Assembly (NCBI GenBank): GCA_018842655.1
Contig: JAGTWN010000004.1
Span: 806,001-870,000, forward strand
Reading direction: 5' to 3'
From: Candidatus Pantoea haifensis
GTDB lineage: Bacteria; Pseudomonadota; Gammaproteobacteria; Enterobacterales; Enterobacteriaceae
Length of the DNA: 64,000 nt
Shown: piece by piece, positions 10,173 to 24,192 of the stretch
Numbering within the stretch: the stretch's first letter is position 1
How the letters are laid out: every line of letters begins with the position of its first letter
The notes under the pieces: model-generated
The model's input: only the letters and a program-made list of their open reading frames with translations
Told to the model about the DNA's origin: nothing
The model's database searches: none
Made by a program: the position numbers and the translations under genes

Positions 10173-10970
10173 ATGGGTAGTGAATATGACGTGAACCTGC
10201 GCTATGGCGTAGATACGGCGTTAGATCTGAGCGGTAAAGTTGCGGTAGTGACCGGGGGTTTAGGCGGTATCGCGATGGCAAGCAACGCCATGCTGCTGGA
10301 GAAAGGGGCACGGCTGGCGCTGCTTTATCCACCGTTTGAAGCGGAAAAAACACACAGTCTGAGAAGCCAGTTCGCAGAAGATAGCGTGCATTTTGTCTGT
10401 TGCGACGTGACCGATCCGGCGTCCGTTGAGCAGGCTTTTGAGGACGTTGAGTCCCACTATGGTCACATCGACATTCTGGTGAACTGTGCCGGTTATGTGA
10501 TGCTGCAACCGGTGCTGGAAACCGACTTTGCCGAGTGGCAAAAGCAGATTGCCGTCAACCTCACTGGCCCGTTTTTATGTTCCCAGGCGGCGGGCAAGCG
10601 CATGGTGAAAGCCGGAAACGGCGGCAAGATCATCAATATCGCCTCGCAGGCAGCCTCCATCGCTATTGATAACCACGTCGCTTACACCTCTGCTAAAGCC
10701 GGACTGCTGGGCATGACCAAAGTGATGGCAAAAGAGTTTGCACCACATCGCATTAACGTCAATACGCTTTCACCTACCGTGGTATTGACGCCGATGGGCG
10801 AAAAAGCCTGGCGCGGTGAAAAAGGTGAGCAGATGAAAAAACTGATCCCACTAGGCCGGTTTGCCTATACCGATGAAATCGCCGCCGCCGTGCTGTTCTT
10901 TGCCAGCAACGGCAGCGACATGATTACCGGCGCCGATCTGATGATCGATGGTGGCTTCACCATTTGGTAA
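10173..10970 (+). CDS. Short-chain dehydrogenase/reductase, first gene of the sugar/polyol island
   Basis: 265-residue classical SDR. It shows the NAD(P) loop VVTGGLGGIAMA (about 21-32), the stabilising NCAG motif, the catalytic serine in NIASQAAS and YTSAKAG with the Tyr-x3-Lys pair, and a C-terminal MITGADLMIDGG. It is likely a cytoplasmic NAD(P)-dependent sugar or polyol oxidoreductase, resembling gluconate-5-dehydrogenase and polyol dehydrogenase types; the substrate is unknown. ATG 10173 is preferred over the GTG at 10164 because AAGGAG ends 8 bp before it. It leads an apparent operon with the binding protein 50 bp downstream, and two putative operators lie upstream. Confidence 0.85.
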   Translation: MGSEYDVNLRYGVDTALDLSGKVAVVTGGLGGIAMASNAMLLEKGARLALLYPPFEAEKTHSLRSQFAEDSVHFVCCDVTDPASVEQAFEDVESHYGHIDILVNCAGYVMLQPVLETDFAEWQKQIAVNLTGPFLCSQAAGKRMVKAGNGGKIINIASQAASIAIDNHVAYTSAKAGLLGMTKVMAKEFAPHRINVNTLSPTVVLTPMGEKAWRGEKGEQMKKLIPLGRFAYTDEIAAAVLFFASNGSDMITGADLMIDGGFTIW

Positions 10971-11020
10971 GCCTGTTCGCAAAAACACTGCCCTGGAACG
11001 ATAACAGAGAGAACATCACC

Positions 11021-11956
11021 ATGAAAAAACGTAGCCTGCTGTGTACCGCACTGATTGCCTGCCTGGCTTCTCATGCCGCGATTGCCGTAGAGAAGGGCAC
11101 CATTATGATTCTGGTTAACTCACTCGATAATCCTTATTACGCCTCTGAAGCCAAAGGTGCCAACCTCAAAGCACAGGCGCTCGGTTATAAAACTTCGGTG
11201 TTGTCTCACGGCGAAGATGTCAAAAAACAGAGCGAACTGATTGATGCCGCGATTGGTAAGAAAGTGCAGGGCATCGTGCTGGACAATGCTGACTCAACTG
11301 CCAGCGTGGCGGCCATTAAAAAAGCCAAAGATGCCGGTATTCCCGTGGTGCTGATCAATCGTGAGATCCCGGTTGATGACGTGGCGCTGGCGCAGATTAC
11401 CCATAACAACTTCCAGGCCGGTTCAGATGTTGCCAACATTTTTGTCGAAAAAATGGGCGAAGCAGGGAAGTATGCGGAACTGACCTGTAACCTCGCCGAT
11501 AACAACTGTGTGACGCGCTCTAAATCCTTCCATCAGGTGCTGGATCAGTACCCGGATATGCAAAGTGTGGCGCGTCAGGACGCTAAAGGCACCCTGATTG
11601 ACGGTAAACGCATCATGGACAGCATTTTGCAGGCGCACCCGGATGTCAAAGGGGTGATTTGTGGCAACGGGCCGGTGGCGCTGGGCGCTATCGCTGCGCT
11701 AAAAGCGGCAGGACGTGATGATGTCATCGTGGTCGGCATTGACGGCAGTAATGACGAGCGTGATGCCGTCAAGGCCGGCACGCTGAAAGCCACCGTGATG
11801 CTACAGGCGCAGGCAATCGCAGCTCAGGGCGTCACCGATCTCGACAACTATATCCAGAAAGGCACTAAGCCAGAGAAACAGCGCGTCATGTTCCGCGGCA
11901 TTTTAATTACGCCAGACAATGCTAAAGGCGTGCAGGACTTCAACTACAAGTCGTAA
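11021..11956 (+). CDS. Periplasmic sugar-binding protein, ribose/RbsB class
   Basis: 311 residues with a Sec signal peptide (MKKRSLLCTALIACLASHAA then AIA, cleavage near residue 22). The mature part is a Peripla_BP_4/RbsB-type fold: TIMILVNSLDNPYYASEAKG at the start, ADSTASVAAIKKAKDAGIPVVLINRE in the middle, then CGNGPVALGAIAALK and VGIDGSNDERDAV. It would capture a pentose, hexose or polyol and deliver it to the downstream transporter. Two internal cysteines in ELTCNLADNNC may form a disulfide, which is uncommon in RbsB. The start is fixed by the signal peptide; the frame is open earlier but overlaps the SDR gene. Confidence 0.88.
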   Translation: MKKRSLLCTALIACLASHAAIAVEKGTIMILVNSLDNPYYASEAKGANLKAQALGYKTSVLSHGEDVKKQSELIDAAIGKKVQGIVLDNADSTASVAAIKKAKDAGIPVVLINREIPVDDVALAQITHNNFQAGSDVANIFVEKMGEAGKYAELTCNLADNNCVTRSKSFHQVLDQYPDMQSVARQDAKGTLIDGKRIMDSILQAHPDVKGVICGNGPVALGAIAALKAAGRDDVIVVGIDGSNDERDAVKAGTLKATVMLQAQAIAAQGVTDLDNYIQKGTKPEKQRVMFRGILITPDNAKGVQDFNYKS

Positions 11957-12001
11957 TTAACCGCAGTAGCGCCCGTGCAAACGGGCGCCAGGGAGAATGA
12001 G

Positions 12002-12613
12002 ATGTTCACAAAACTCTGGCTGACGCTGGCGGTAATGATGCTGGGCGGCTGTCGCATCGTGTCGCAGCAGGAACTGGCCGATCTGAAAAACCCACCGAAT
12101 CCTCAAATGGCCAATATTGCCCAAACCTGGCAGCAGAAGCTGGTGCCACAGGTGGCGAGCGAGGCGAAACCGCTGGCAGAACTGATGAAGTTACTGCAAT
12201 CGGCAAAGGATTTTGACAGCGCCTGCAAAAGTTACGGCTACCGCAGTCAGGCTGAAAATCCCTGCGTCTTTAGCGTCAGCGTAACGGGTAACGTTACCGC
12301 TGTGAATACCACATCCCGCAGCGGCAAAATGTCGGTTAAGGATATTTCAGGTGACAGTGTCACAATTCAGATCGGCCCGATTATTCGCGGGACAGCTCTG
12401 CGTGATGCTTACAAGGGTGCCAGCTATCAGGACTTTAACGATCAGGTTTTGTTTGGCGATTATGGCAAAGCGATTAACCAGCAGGCTTCGACACTAATGG
12501 CAGACTTCAAGCCAAAAGTGGGCGATAAGGTCACCGTAGCCGGTGTGTTCAGCAGTTGGGATATTCCGCAAAAGCTGCCTGATATCACGCCTGCTCAGAT
12601 TACGCGGCAGTAA
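12002..12613 (+). CDS. DUF2291 family predicted periplasmic lipoprotein
   Basis: 203 residues. The N-terminus is a lipoprotein signal with lipobox LGGC (cysteine at residue 17), so the mature protein is probably anchored on the periplasmic side. The body matches the DUF2291 pattern as I know it: a helical first half, then VTIQIGPIIRGTALRDAYKG, a YQDFNDQV segment and GDKVTVAGVF. Members of this family sit in operons for ribose-class ABC importers, but no function is established to my knowledge. Start ATG 12002 follows GGGAG (11990-11994). It is 45 bp after the binding-protein stop and 10 bp before the ATPase, so it belongs to the same transcript and probably helps uptake. Confidence 0.8.
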   Translation: MFTKLWLTLAVMMLGGCRIVSQQELADLKNPPNPQMANIAQTWQQKLVPQVASEAKPLAELMKLLQSAKDFDSACKSYGYRSQAENPCVFSVSVTGNVTAVNTTSRSGKMSVKDISGDSVTIQIGPIIRGTALRDAYKGASYQDFNDQVLFGDYGKAINQQASTLMADFKPKVGDKVTVAGVFSSWDIPQKLPDITPAQITRQ

Positions 12614-12623
12614 GGAGCGGAGT

Positions 12624-14155
12624 ATGCAAAATCCTCAACCGCAGGCGCTACCGGAAGTCATCATTGAGACGCGCAATGTTTCGCGTGTTTATCCCGGCGT
12701 GACGGCGCTCGATCAGGTCAACTATCGCGTCTACCGCAACAAAGTTAACGTGCTGATCGGAGAAAACGGCGCGGGAAAATCCACCATGATGAAAATGCTG
12801 GCAGGCGTGGAAACCCCGTCTTCCGGCGAAATACTCCTCGACGGCGAGCCCGTATCCCTGTCATCAACCCATCAGGCTGAGAAACAGGGCATCAGTATCA
12901 TTTTTCAGGAACTTAACCTGTTTCCCAACATGAATGTAATGGACAACATCTTCATTGCTAATGAATTTTTCAGCGCGGCGTGATCAATGAAAAGTATCAA
13001 TACGCGCTGGCGAAAACCCTGCTTGAACGGCTGGAGCTGGATGTTGATCCTTATGCGCCGCTCGGCGAACTGGGCATTGGCCATCAGCAGTTAGTGGAAA
13101 TTGCACGCGCGCTCTCTAAAGATACCCGCGTGCTGATTATGGACGAACCCACCAGCGCACTGAGCCAGTCGGAAGTTAAAGTACTGTTCAACGTGATTGA
13201 ACAACTCAAGCGGCGTGGCGTCACCATTATCTATATCTCACACCGGCTGGAAGAGCTGATGGAGATTGGCGATCACATCACGATTTTCCGCGATGGGCGC
13301 TTTATCAGCGAGCGCGACGTCCGTGATGCCAGCGTGCCGTGGATCATTGAGCAAATGGTTGGCGACAAGAAAAAGCACTTCGATTATCAGCCCGCCCCGC
13401 AGGGCGAAACGGTATTGCAGGTAGAGGGCCTCACCGCGCTGCATCAGAACGGCGGTTACAAATTAAACCAGGTGAGTTTTTCGCTGCGAAAAGGGGAAGT
13501 GATCGGCATTTATGGATTGCTGGGGGCGGGACGTACTGAACTGTTTAAAGGGCTGATTGGTTTGATGCACTGTCAGTCGGGTACGGTGCATCTGAGCGGA
13601 GAGTCGCTGGAAAAACGTAATTTTCAGCAGCGTCTGAAGCGTGGCATCACGCTGGTGCCGGAAGATCGTCAGGGTGAAGGCGTGGTGCAGTTGATGTCGA
13701 TCACCGCCAACATGACGCTGACCGATCTCAGCCTGCGCGGCTTTCGACGTGCGCTTCGTCTGCTGAACCCAGGCAAAGAAAGCCAGCGAGTCAACGAGAT
13801 GATTGGTCATCTGGCGATAAAAGTCAGCGACGTCGGGCTGCCCATTACCTCGCTGAGTGGCGGCAATCAGCAGAAAGTGGTGTTAGGTAAAGCGTTGATG
13901 ACCGGACCGCAGGTGGTATTGCTGGATGAACCGACACGTGGCATCGATGTGGGCGCTAAAACCGATGTCTATCACCTGATTGGCAACCTGGCACAACAGG
14001 GGCTGGCGGTGATGTTTTCCTCATCTGAGCTGGATGAGGTGATGGCGTTAGCGGACCGTATTTTGGTCATGGCGGATGGCCGTATCACAGCGGATTTAAC
14101 GCGCGCAGAGGCGACGCGAGAAAAACTGATCGCTGCTTCTACCCCGCAAGATTAA
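12624..14155 (+). CDS. Sugar ABC transporter ATPase (RbsA/MglA type, two ABC domains); apparent frameshift
   Basis: Tandem ATPase of the CUT2 class. Domain 1 has Walker A GENGAGKST (about 54-62), FQELNLFPNMNVMDNIF, and Walker B VLIMDEPTSALSQ. Domain 2 has the degenerate Walker A GLLGAGRTE, the signature LSGGNQQKV and LLDEPTRGIDVGAK, as expected for CUT2 proteins. ATG 12624 follows AAGGAG by six bases. The frame breaks at the T5 run 12966-12970; one more T restores EFFQRG and joins the parts into 510 residues. As printed, the first piece ends with a TGA at 12981-12983. Its role is to energise uptake through the permease encoded next. Confidence 0.88.
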
Positions 14156-14172
14156 GGTTGCCGGAGAATTTC

Positions 14173-15238
14173 ATGAATCAAAAATATCTGCTCTACATGT
14201 ATCTGCTGAAAGCGCGCACGTTTATTGCCTTGCTGATTGTCATTGGATTTTTCAGCGTCATGGTGCCTAACTTTCTTACCACCTCAAACCTGCTGATCAT
14301 GACCCAGCATGTGGCGATTACCGGACTGCTGGCGATTGGTATGACGCTGGTGATTTTGACCGGAGGCATCGATTTATCCGTAGGCGCGGTAGCGGGCATT
14401 TGCGGCATGGTCGCAGGTGCGCTGCTGACCAACGGCGTGCCATTATGGGGCGGTAATACGCTGTTTCTGAATGTGCCGGAAGTGATTCTGGTGGTAGCGA
14501 TCTTTGGTGTGCTGGTAGGCCTGGTAAACGGCGCGGTCATCACCCGCCTGGGCGTGGCGCCGTTCATCTGTACGCTTGGCATGATGTATGTGGCACGCGG
14601 TGCGGCACTGCTGTTCAACGACGGCAGCACTTACGCCAATCTGGTGGGAGAGCCTGCGCTTGGCAACACCGGCTTTGCCACACTGGGTTCGGGTACTGTG
14701 CTGGGCGTCTACTTGCCTATCTGGTTAATGCTGGGCTTTCTGTTACTTGGCCTCTACCTGACGCGCAAAACTCCACTTGGTCGCTATATCTACGCGACAG
14801 GCGGAAACGAATCGGCGGCACGGCTGGCGGGTGTGCCAATCATCAAAGTAAAAGTCTTTGTTTATGCCTTCTCTGGCCTGTGTGCCGGCCTGGTAGGGCT
14901 GGTGGTGGCGTCACAGCTGCAAACGGCTCACCCGATGACCGGGAATATGTTCGAGATGGATGCGATCGGTGCCACGGTTTTGGGCGGGACGGCGCTGGCG
15001 GGGGACGTGGACGGGTCTCCGGTTCGATCATTGGTGCGTTTGTTATCGTTTTCCTGGCAGATGGCATGGTGATGATGGGCGTGAGCGATTTCTGGCAGAT
15101 GGTTATCAAAGGTCTGGTCATCGTCACGGCTGTTGTCATCGACCAGTTCCAGCAGCGTTTACAAAGCAAAGTGGTGCTGTTGCGTCGTCACGAAAAAAGC
15201 AGCAAGCGACGCCGGTATCTAAAGTCAGTCACAGCTAA
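14173..15238 (+). CDS. Sugar ABC transporter permease (RbsC type); two apparent frameshifts
   Basis: Inner-membrane permease of the ribose/galactose class. Several hydrophobic spans are visible, with the family segments TGGIDLSVGAVAG, GRYIYATGGNESAARLAGV and GATVLGGTALAGG. ATG 14173 follows GGAG; the TTG at 14158 is an artefact of the open frame. The frame breaks at the G5 run 15000-15004 and again at the A6 run 15193-15198. Adding one base to each gives a single 355-residue protein that ends at TAA 15236-15238, 11 bp before the next gene. The second break is less certain because the last 15 residues are not conserved. Confidence 0.85.
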
Positions 15239-15249
15239 GCGGAGACGAT

Positions 15250-16047
15250 ATGACACGCGATTTCAGTGGAAAAACAGTGGTGATCACCGGGGCCTGTCGC
15301 GGTATCGGGGCAGGCATTGCAGCACGCTTTGCACGCGACGGCGCGAATCTGGTGATGGTCTCGAATGCGGAGCGGGTATTCGAGACGGCAGAAAAATTAA
15401 CACAGCAGTTCGGCAGTGAAATTTTACCTTTGCAGGTTGATGTTACCGATGAAGCTGAAGTGCAACAGCTCTATCAGCAGGCTGCCGATCGCTTTGGCCG
15501 TATCGACGTTTCGATTCAAAACGCTGGCGTGATCACTATCGACAAATTCGACGCCATGCCAAAAAGCGATTTTGAAAAGGTGCTGGCCGTTAACACCACC
15601 GGCGTCTGGTTGTGCTGCCGGGAAGCGGCAAAATATATGGTAAAACAGAACAGCGGCAGCCTGATCAATACCTCTTCCGGACAAGGGCGGCAGGGTTTCA
15701 TTTATACGCCGCACTACGCCGCCAGCAAAATGGGTGTGATTGGCATCACCCAGAGCCTGGCGCTGGAACTGGCTCCCTGGCACATTACCGTTAACGCCTT
15801 TTGTCCGGGGATCATTGAAAGCGAAATGTGGGACTACAACGATCGCGTCTGGGGAGAAATCCTCAGCAGTGAAAAGAAAACCTACGGCAAGGGCGAATTG
15901 ATGGCGGAATGGGTTGAAAATATTCCGTTGAAACGTGCCGGGCAGCCGGATGATGTCGCCGGACTGGTGGCGTTTCTGGCATCGGATGATGCGCGCTATA
16001 TCACCGGGCAGACCATTAATGTCGATGGCGGGTTAATCTTTTCGTAA
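15250..16047 (+). CDS. Short-chain dehydrogenase/reductase, last gene of the sugar/polyol island
   Basis: 265 residues, classical SDR. Nucleotide loop VVITGACRGIGAGIA (about 10-24), NAG motif as QNAGV, catalytic serine in INTSSGQG and the pair in HYAASKMG, then a C-terminal YITGQTINVDGG. It resembles sorbitol/polyol dehydrogenases, but specificity cannot be read from the sequence. It is only moderately similar to the SDR at 10173, so the island encodes two different oxidoreductases, which suggests successive oxidation and reduction of the imported compound. GGAG lies five bases ahead of ATG 15250. A strong terminator follows at 16054. Confidence 0.87.
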   Translation: MTRDFSGKTVVITGACRGIGAGIAARFARDGANLVMVSNAERVFETAEKLTQQFGSEILPLQVDVTDEAEVQQLYQQAADRFGRIDVSIQNAGVITIDKFDAMPKSDFEKVLAVNTTGVWLCCREAAKYMVKQNSGSLINTSSGQGRQGFIYTPHYAASKMGVIGITQSLALELAPWHITVNAFCPGIIESEMWDYNDRVWGEILSSEKKTYGKGELMAEWVENIPLKRAGQPDDVAGLVAFLASDDARYITGQTINVDGGLIFS

Positions 16048-16053
16048 ATGCTC

Positions 16054-16085
16054 AACAGGGTTTGCCCGCGCAAACCCTGTTTTTT
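16054..16085 (+). terminator. Intrinsic terminator of the sugar/polyol operon
   Basis: Perfect 12-bp stem AACAGGGTTTGC / GCAAACCCTGTT with a four-base loop (CCGC), followed directly by a run of T. It ends seven bases after the second SDR stop and marks the end of the island. Confidence 0.9.
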
Positions 16086-16225
16086 GGCTGCGTTTTTTCT
16101 CAAAATCTTCGCGTATAAGCATATAAATCGAGACGTGTCCTGCACAGCGGTCACAATATGTTAAGGTAATCTCTGTTGGTTTAGTCAATCTTCTAACCTG
16201 AGACCTGAAAATTACCTTATAGCCT

Positions 16226-17688
16226 ATGCCTTTTGCGTTACAGCCTCAAAAATCGTTGATTTTCTCTCTGATCGCTGCGGCAATCATGCTGGCGCGACCT
16301 GCTGCTGCGTTGCCAACCGACACCAGAGTGTCAGAAACGCCGTTCGACGATCCGGGGCGGTTTCAGCAATCGCTGGATAATCTGCCTTCGCTTGGCAGTG
16401 CTGATAACAGCACTGACTGGAGTAAACGGCTGGCAACGGTCGCGAAAAGCATTGGCGAAGCCAGTCAAAACAGTGACAGCGAACTCTCATTTGGTCAGCA
16501 GGCGAGGGTCTGGGCATTCAACCATTTACGAGATGAAGTCGCGGATCGCGTTGAGAGTGAAGGGCAATCTTTGCTCTCGCCTTACGGCACTGCCCAGCTT
16601 GATTTGATGGTCGATATGGACGGCAATTTTACCGGTTCAGGCGGCGATCTGTTTAGCGCCTTAGCCGATGAGCAGCGTTATCTTACCTTTAGCCAGGTTG
16701 GGTTACGGGATACCTCTGATGGCCTGGTGGGCAATGTGGGATTAGGCCAACGCTGGGAAGCCAGAGAGTGGCTGCTTGGCTATAACACGTTTGTAGATCG
16801 CCTGTTCAGTAGCGGACTTCAGCGCGTTTCACTGGGCACGGAAGCCTGGAGCAATAATCTGCGTTTTTCCGCAAACTATTATCATCCGCTGAGCGGCTGG
16901 AAAAATAACAGCAATACGCAGCAGCAGCGCATGGCGCGCGGTTATGACATCACGACACAAAGTTATTTACCTTTTACCGCCAGCTAGGCATGTCTTTAAG
17001 CTGGCAGCAATATCTGGGTGAAAACGTCGATCTTTTCAACAGCGGCAATCGCTATCATAATCCCTCGGCGATGACCTTTGGCCTCTCTTATACGCCTGTA
17101 CCCCTGGTGACCCTTTCTGCCAGCCATAAAACCAGCAGTGCAGGTGAAAGCCAGGATCAGCTGGGACTCAAGCTTAACTATCGCTTCGGCGTGGCGCTCA
17201 GCCGCCAGCTGGACGCCAGTAACGTGGCCGCAGCGCGCTCACTGCGCGGCAGCCGTTACGACACCGTTACGCGCAGCAACACGCCGGTACTGGCCTTCCG
17301 TCAGCGCAAAACGCTGTCGGTGTTTCTCGCTACGCCGCCGTGGCAGCTCAATGCCGGTGAAAGCTTACCGCTGAAGCTGCAAATCCGTGCCAGTAACGCC
17401 ATTAAAGCGGTCAGCTGGCAAGGGGATACTCAGGCGCTGAGTCTGACGCCGCCAGAGAATAATAACGATCCGCAAGGCTGGAGCGTTATCCTGCCGCAAT
17501 GGGATAATTCACCCGGTGCCAGCAACGAATATCACCTCTCCGTCACGCTTGAAGACAGTAAACAGCAACGGGTCACGTCCAACTGGATAACGCTAAAATT
17601 GCAGCCGCCGATCACGTTAAGCGATCAGCCGGAGACTCGTTTTGACCTGATGGATCCCGCTGGAAATTCAACGAATATAAGCCTTTAA
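16226..17688 (+). CDS. ychO: YchO-like inverse autotransporter (intimin/invasin-type beta-domain); apparent frameshift
   Basis: Outer-membrane protein candidate of 487 residues. It begins with a signal peptide (hydrophobic to about residue 29), then a long polar part with LSPYGTAQLDLMVD, and the beta-barrel segment GLGQRWEAREWLLGYNTFVD, typical of inverse autotransporters. A single C-terminal Ig-like domain (about 330-487) remains instead of the long passenger of invasin. The frame breaks at the T4 run 16971-16974: one extra T turns the stop into the conserved YLPFYRQLG and joins the halves. E. coli YchO is about 464 residues. No strong ribosome site is seen before ATG 16226. Its function is not established beyond family membership. 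Confidence 0.8.
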
Positions 17689-17699
17689 TCAGACGGCAA

Positions 17700-17725
17700 A
17701 AAAGTGTGACAATTGTCACACTTTT
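17700..17725. promoter_or_regulatory. Perfect palindrome with a consensus CRP site, or a ychO terminator
   Basis: AAAAGTGTGACAATTGTCACACTTTT is fully self-complementary (26 bp; read here as two 13-base arms). It contains TGTGA (17705-17709), six bases, and TCACA (17716-17720), the exact CRP half-site pattern. It sits 12 bp after ychO and 62 bp before the yneE start, so it could activate or repress yneE. The T-rich end also allows a hairpin terminator for ychO. Confidence 0.6.
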
Positions 17726-17787
17726 GTAGTGGAAAGTTTTCAAAGAACATCGCAGAATCGGCGAAAATTCCTGTTCACCTTCACACC

Positions 17788-18693
17788 ATGATCCTTCGTC
17801 CGCAACGCCATTGGTTCGTTCGTTTGTTCGCCTGGCACGGCTCTGTGCTGCCTGATATTATGTTTCGCCTCTCCCTCAACTTAATGATGTCGTTGATCGC
17901 GTTAGCCTCATTAGGTTGGTATGAAACCCTTGGCATCAAACTCACGCTGGCACCATTCAGTTTACTCGGCGTATCCATTGCTGTCTTTCTCGGGTTTCGC
18001 AACAGCGTCTGTTTTGCCCGCTTCAGTGAGGCACGCCAGTTCCTCGGATCGTTACTGATTGCCTGCCGTACTATTCAGCGACAGGTGATGGCGGTTTGTC
18101 CGGCTGATGCGCCGCGGGTTCAGGCGTTGCTGCTGGCATTTTGTGCCAGCCTGAAACATCAGTTACGCCGTACCGATGCCCGTGAAGATCTCACTCGTTT
18201 ATTAGGTGAAGAAGCCGGGTGGCTCATGAACCGACATTCGCCTGCTAACGTGCTGCAATTACAATTATCGCACTGGCTGGCAGAGCAGCGTCGTCAGGGC
18301 CAAATCAGCGACATCGTGTGGGGCAACATTGACAATAATCTCAATCAGCTCGCTGCGGTTTTAGGCGGTTGCGAACGCCTTGCCAGTATGCCAGTGCCGT
18401 TTGCTTATGGTTTATTACTGCACCGCACTGTTTACCTGTTCTGCTCTTTATTACCGTTTGCGCTGGCACCCGATTTACATGCGATGACGCCGCTGGTTTC
18501 CATGTTTATTGCCTACACCTTTTTATCGCTGGACACCCTGGCAGAAGAGTTAGAGATGCCGTTTGGCTATGAGAACAACCATCTGCCGATGGATGCGATC
18601 TGCACCAATATTGAAATCAATTTGCGTGAAATGGCCGGTGAAAGTGAACTGCCGCAGCCGATGCAGCCAGATAAATATTACCGCCTGACCTGA
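17788..18693 (+). CDS. yneE: Bestrophin-family membrane protein YneE
   Basis: 301-residue inner-membrane protein of the bestrophin/UPF0187 family, probably an anion channel-like protein. The N-terminal MILRPQRHWFVRLFAWHGSV and the segment FSLLGVSIAVFLGFRNSVCF are characteristic, and the later EELEMPFGYENNHLPMDAIC matches the conserved acidic gate-proximal region. Start ATG 17788 is chosen because it gives the family N-terminus; the longer open frame begins inside the palindrome. No clear ribosome site precedes it. The upstream CRP-type palindrome suggests catabolite control. Confidence 0.88.
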   Translation: MILRPQRHWFVRLFAWHGSVLPDIMFRLSLNLMMSLIALASLGWYETLGIKLTLAPFSLLGVSIAVFLGFRNSVCFARFSEARQFLGSLLIACRTIQRQVMAVCPADAPRVQALLLAFCASLKHQLRRTDAREDLTRLLGEEAGWLMNRHSPANVLQLQLSHWLAEQRRQGQISDIVWGNIDNNLNQLAAVLGGCERLASMPVPFAYGLLLHRTVYLFCSLLPFALAPDLHAMTPLVSMFIAYTFLSLDTLAEELEMPFGYENNHLPMDAICTNIEINLREMAGESELPQPMQPDKYYRLT

Positions 18694-19010
18694 TGTTGCC
18701 CCCCTTGTCGCTTTGGCCTGAACAATCTGGCTGAAGCGACACGCCTGTTTTGCCTCTCCTCCTCATGCTCCATGACAGCGCAGCGCGCCCGTAAATGTGC
18801 AATTCCTGCCCGTTTTTGGACAGATAATTTATCAGCGATCACAAAAGCGATATTTCCTTCGGCAAATGCATAATCTTTCTTAATAACACTCGGCGCAAGC
18901 AGCGGGATAAGATAGTTATTCACTAATTATGCACTGCAAGTGAATACCTTCTTGATTTAAGTTATTGATATTTCGTTAATCCATTTCTTTTATGCATTAT
19001 TCCCCTTGGC
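18694..19010. other. Intergenic region upstream of the ast promoter
   Basis: No convincing gene. A minus-strand open frame of 81 codons (18678-18923) has a basic, low-complexity product and no recognisable ribosome site. Around 18921-18944 a TTCACT...AGTGAA inverted repeat surrounds TGCACTGCA; its position about 75-100 bp before the sigma54 promoter would suit an enhancer-protein (NtrC) site, but the match is weak. Confidence 0.4.
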
Positions 19011-19025
19011 TGGCACGCTATCTGC
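19011..19025 (+). promoter_or_regulatory. Sigma54 (-24/-12) promoter of astCADBE
   Basis: TGGCACGCTATCTGCA carries GG and GC separated by exactly ten bases, the defining sigma54 spacing, and matches TGGCAC-N5-TTGCA except for one base. Transcription would start near 19036, about 70 bp before astC. The E. coli ast operon is known to use sigma54 and NtrC under nitrogen limitation, so conservation is expected. A bulged hairpin (GCTTTACCC / GGGGTAAGC, 19074-19094) lies just ahead of the astC ribosome site. Confidence 0.75.
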
Positions 19026-19104
19026 AATTTACAGTAGAGATGAATTACAACTTTAAACAATTTTAAAACATTAGCTTTACCCAGCGGGGTAAGCAGGAGA
19101 GTAG

Positions 19105-24142
<5,038 letters not shown>

Positions 24143-24192
24143 AGTGTGGGCGGCGATAGCGGCCCGATAAATTCACGCAGTAAGGGGGAAAG

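Noticed and set aside
16054-16085. CRISPR-like or REP repeat at the island end
   Set aside because: A single hairpin with a T-run; a plain terminator.
18678-18923. 81-codon minus-strand ORF upstream of astC
   Set aside because: Low-complexity basic product, no ribosome site and no family resemblance; overlaps the yneE end.
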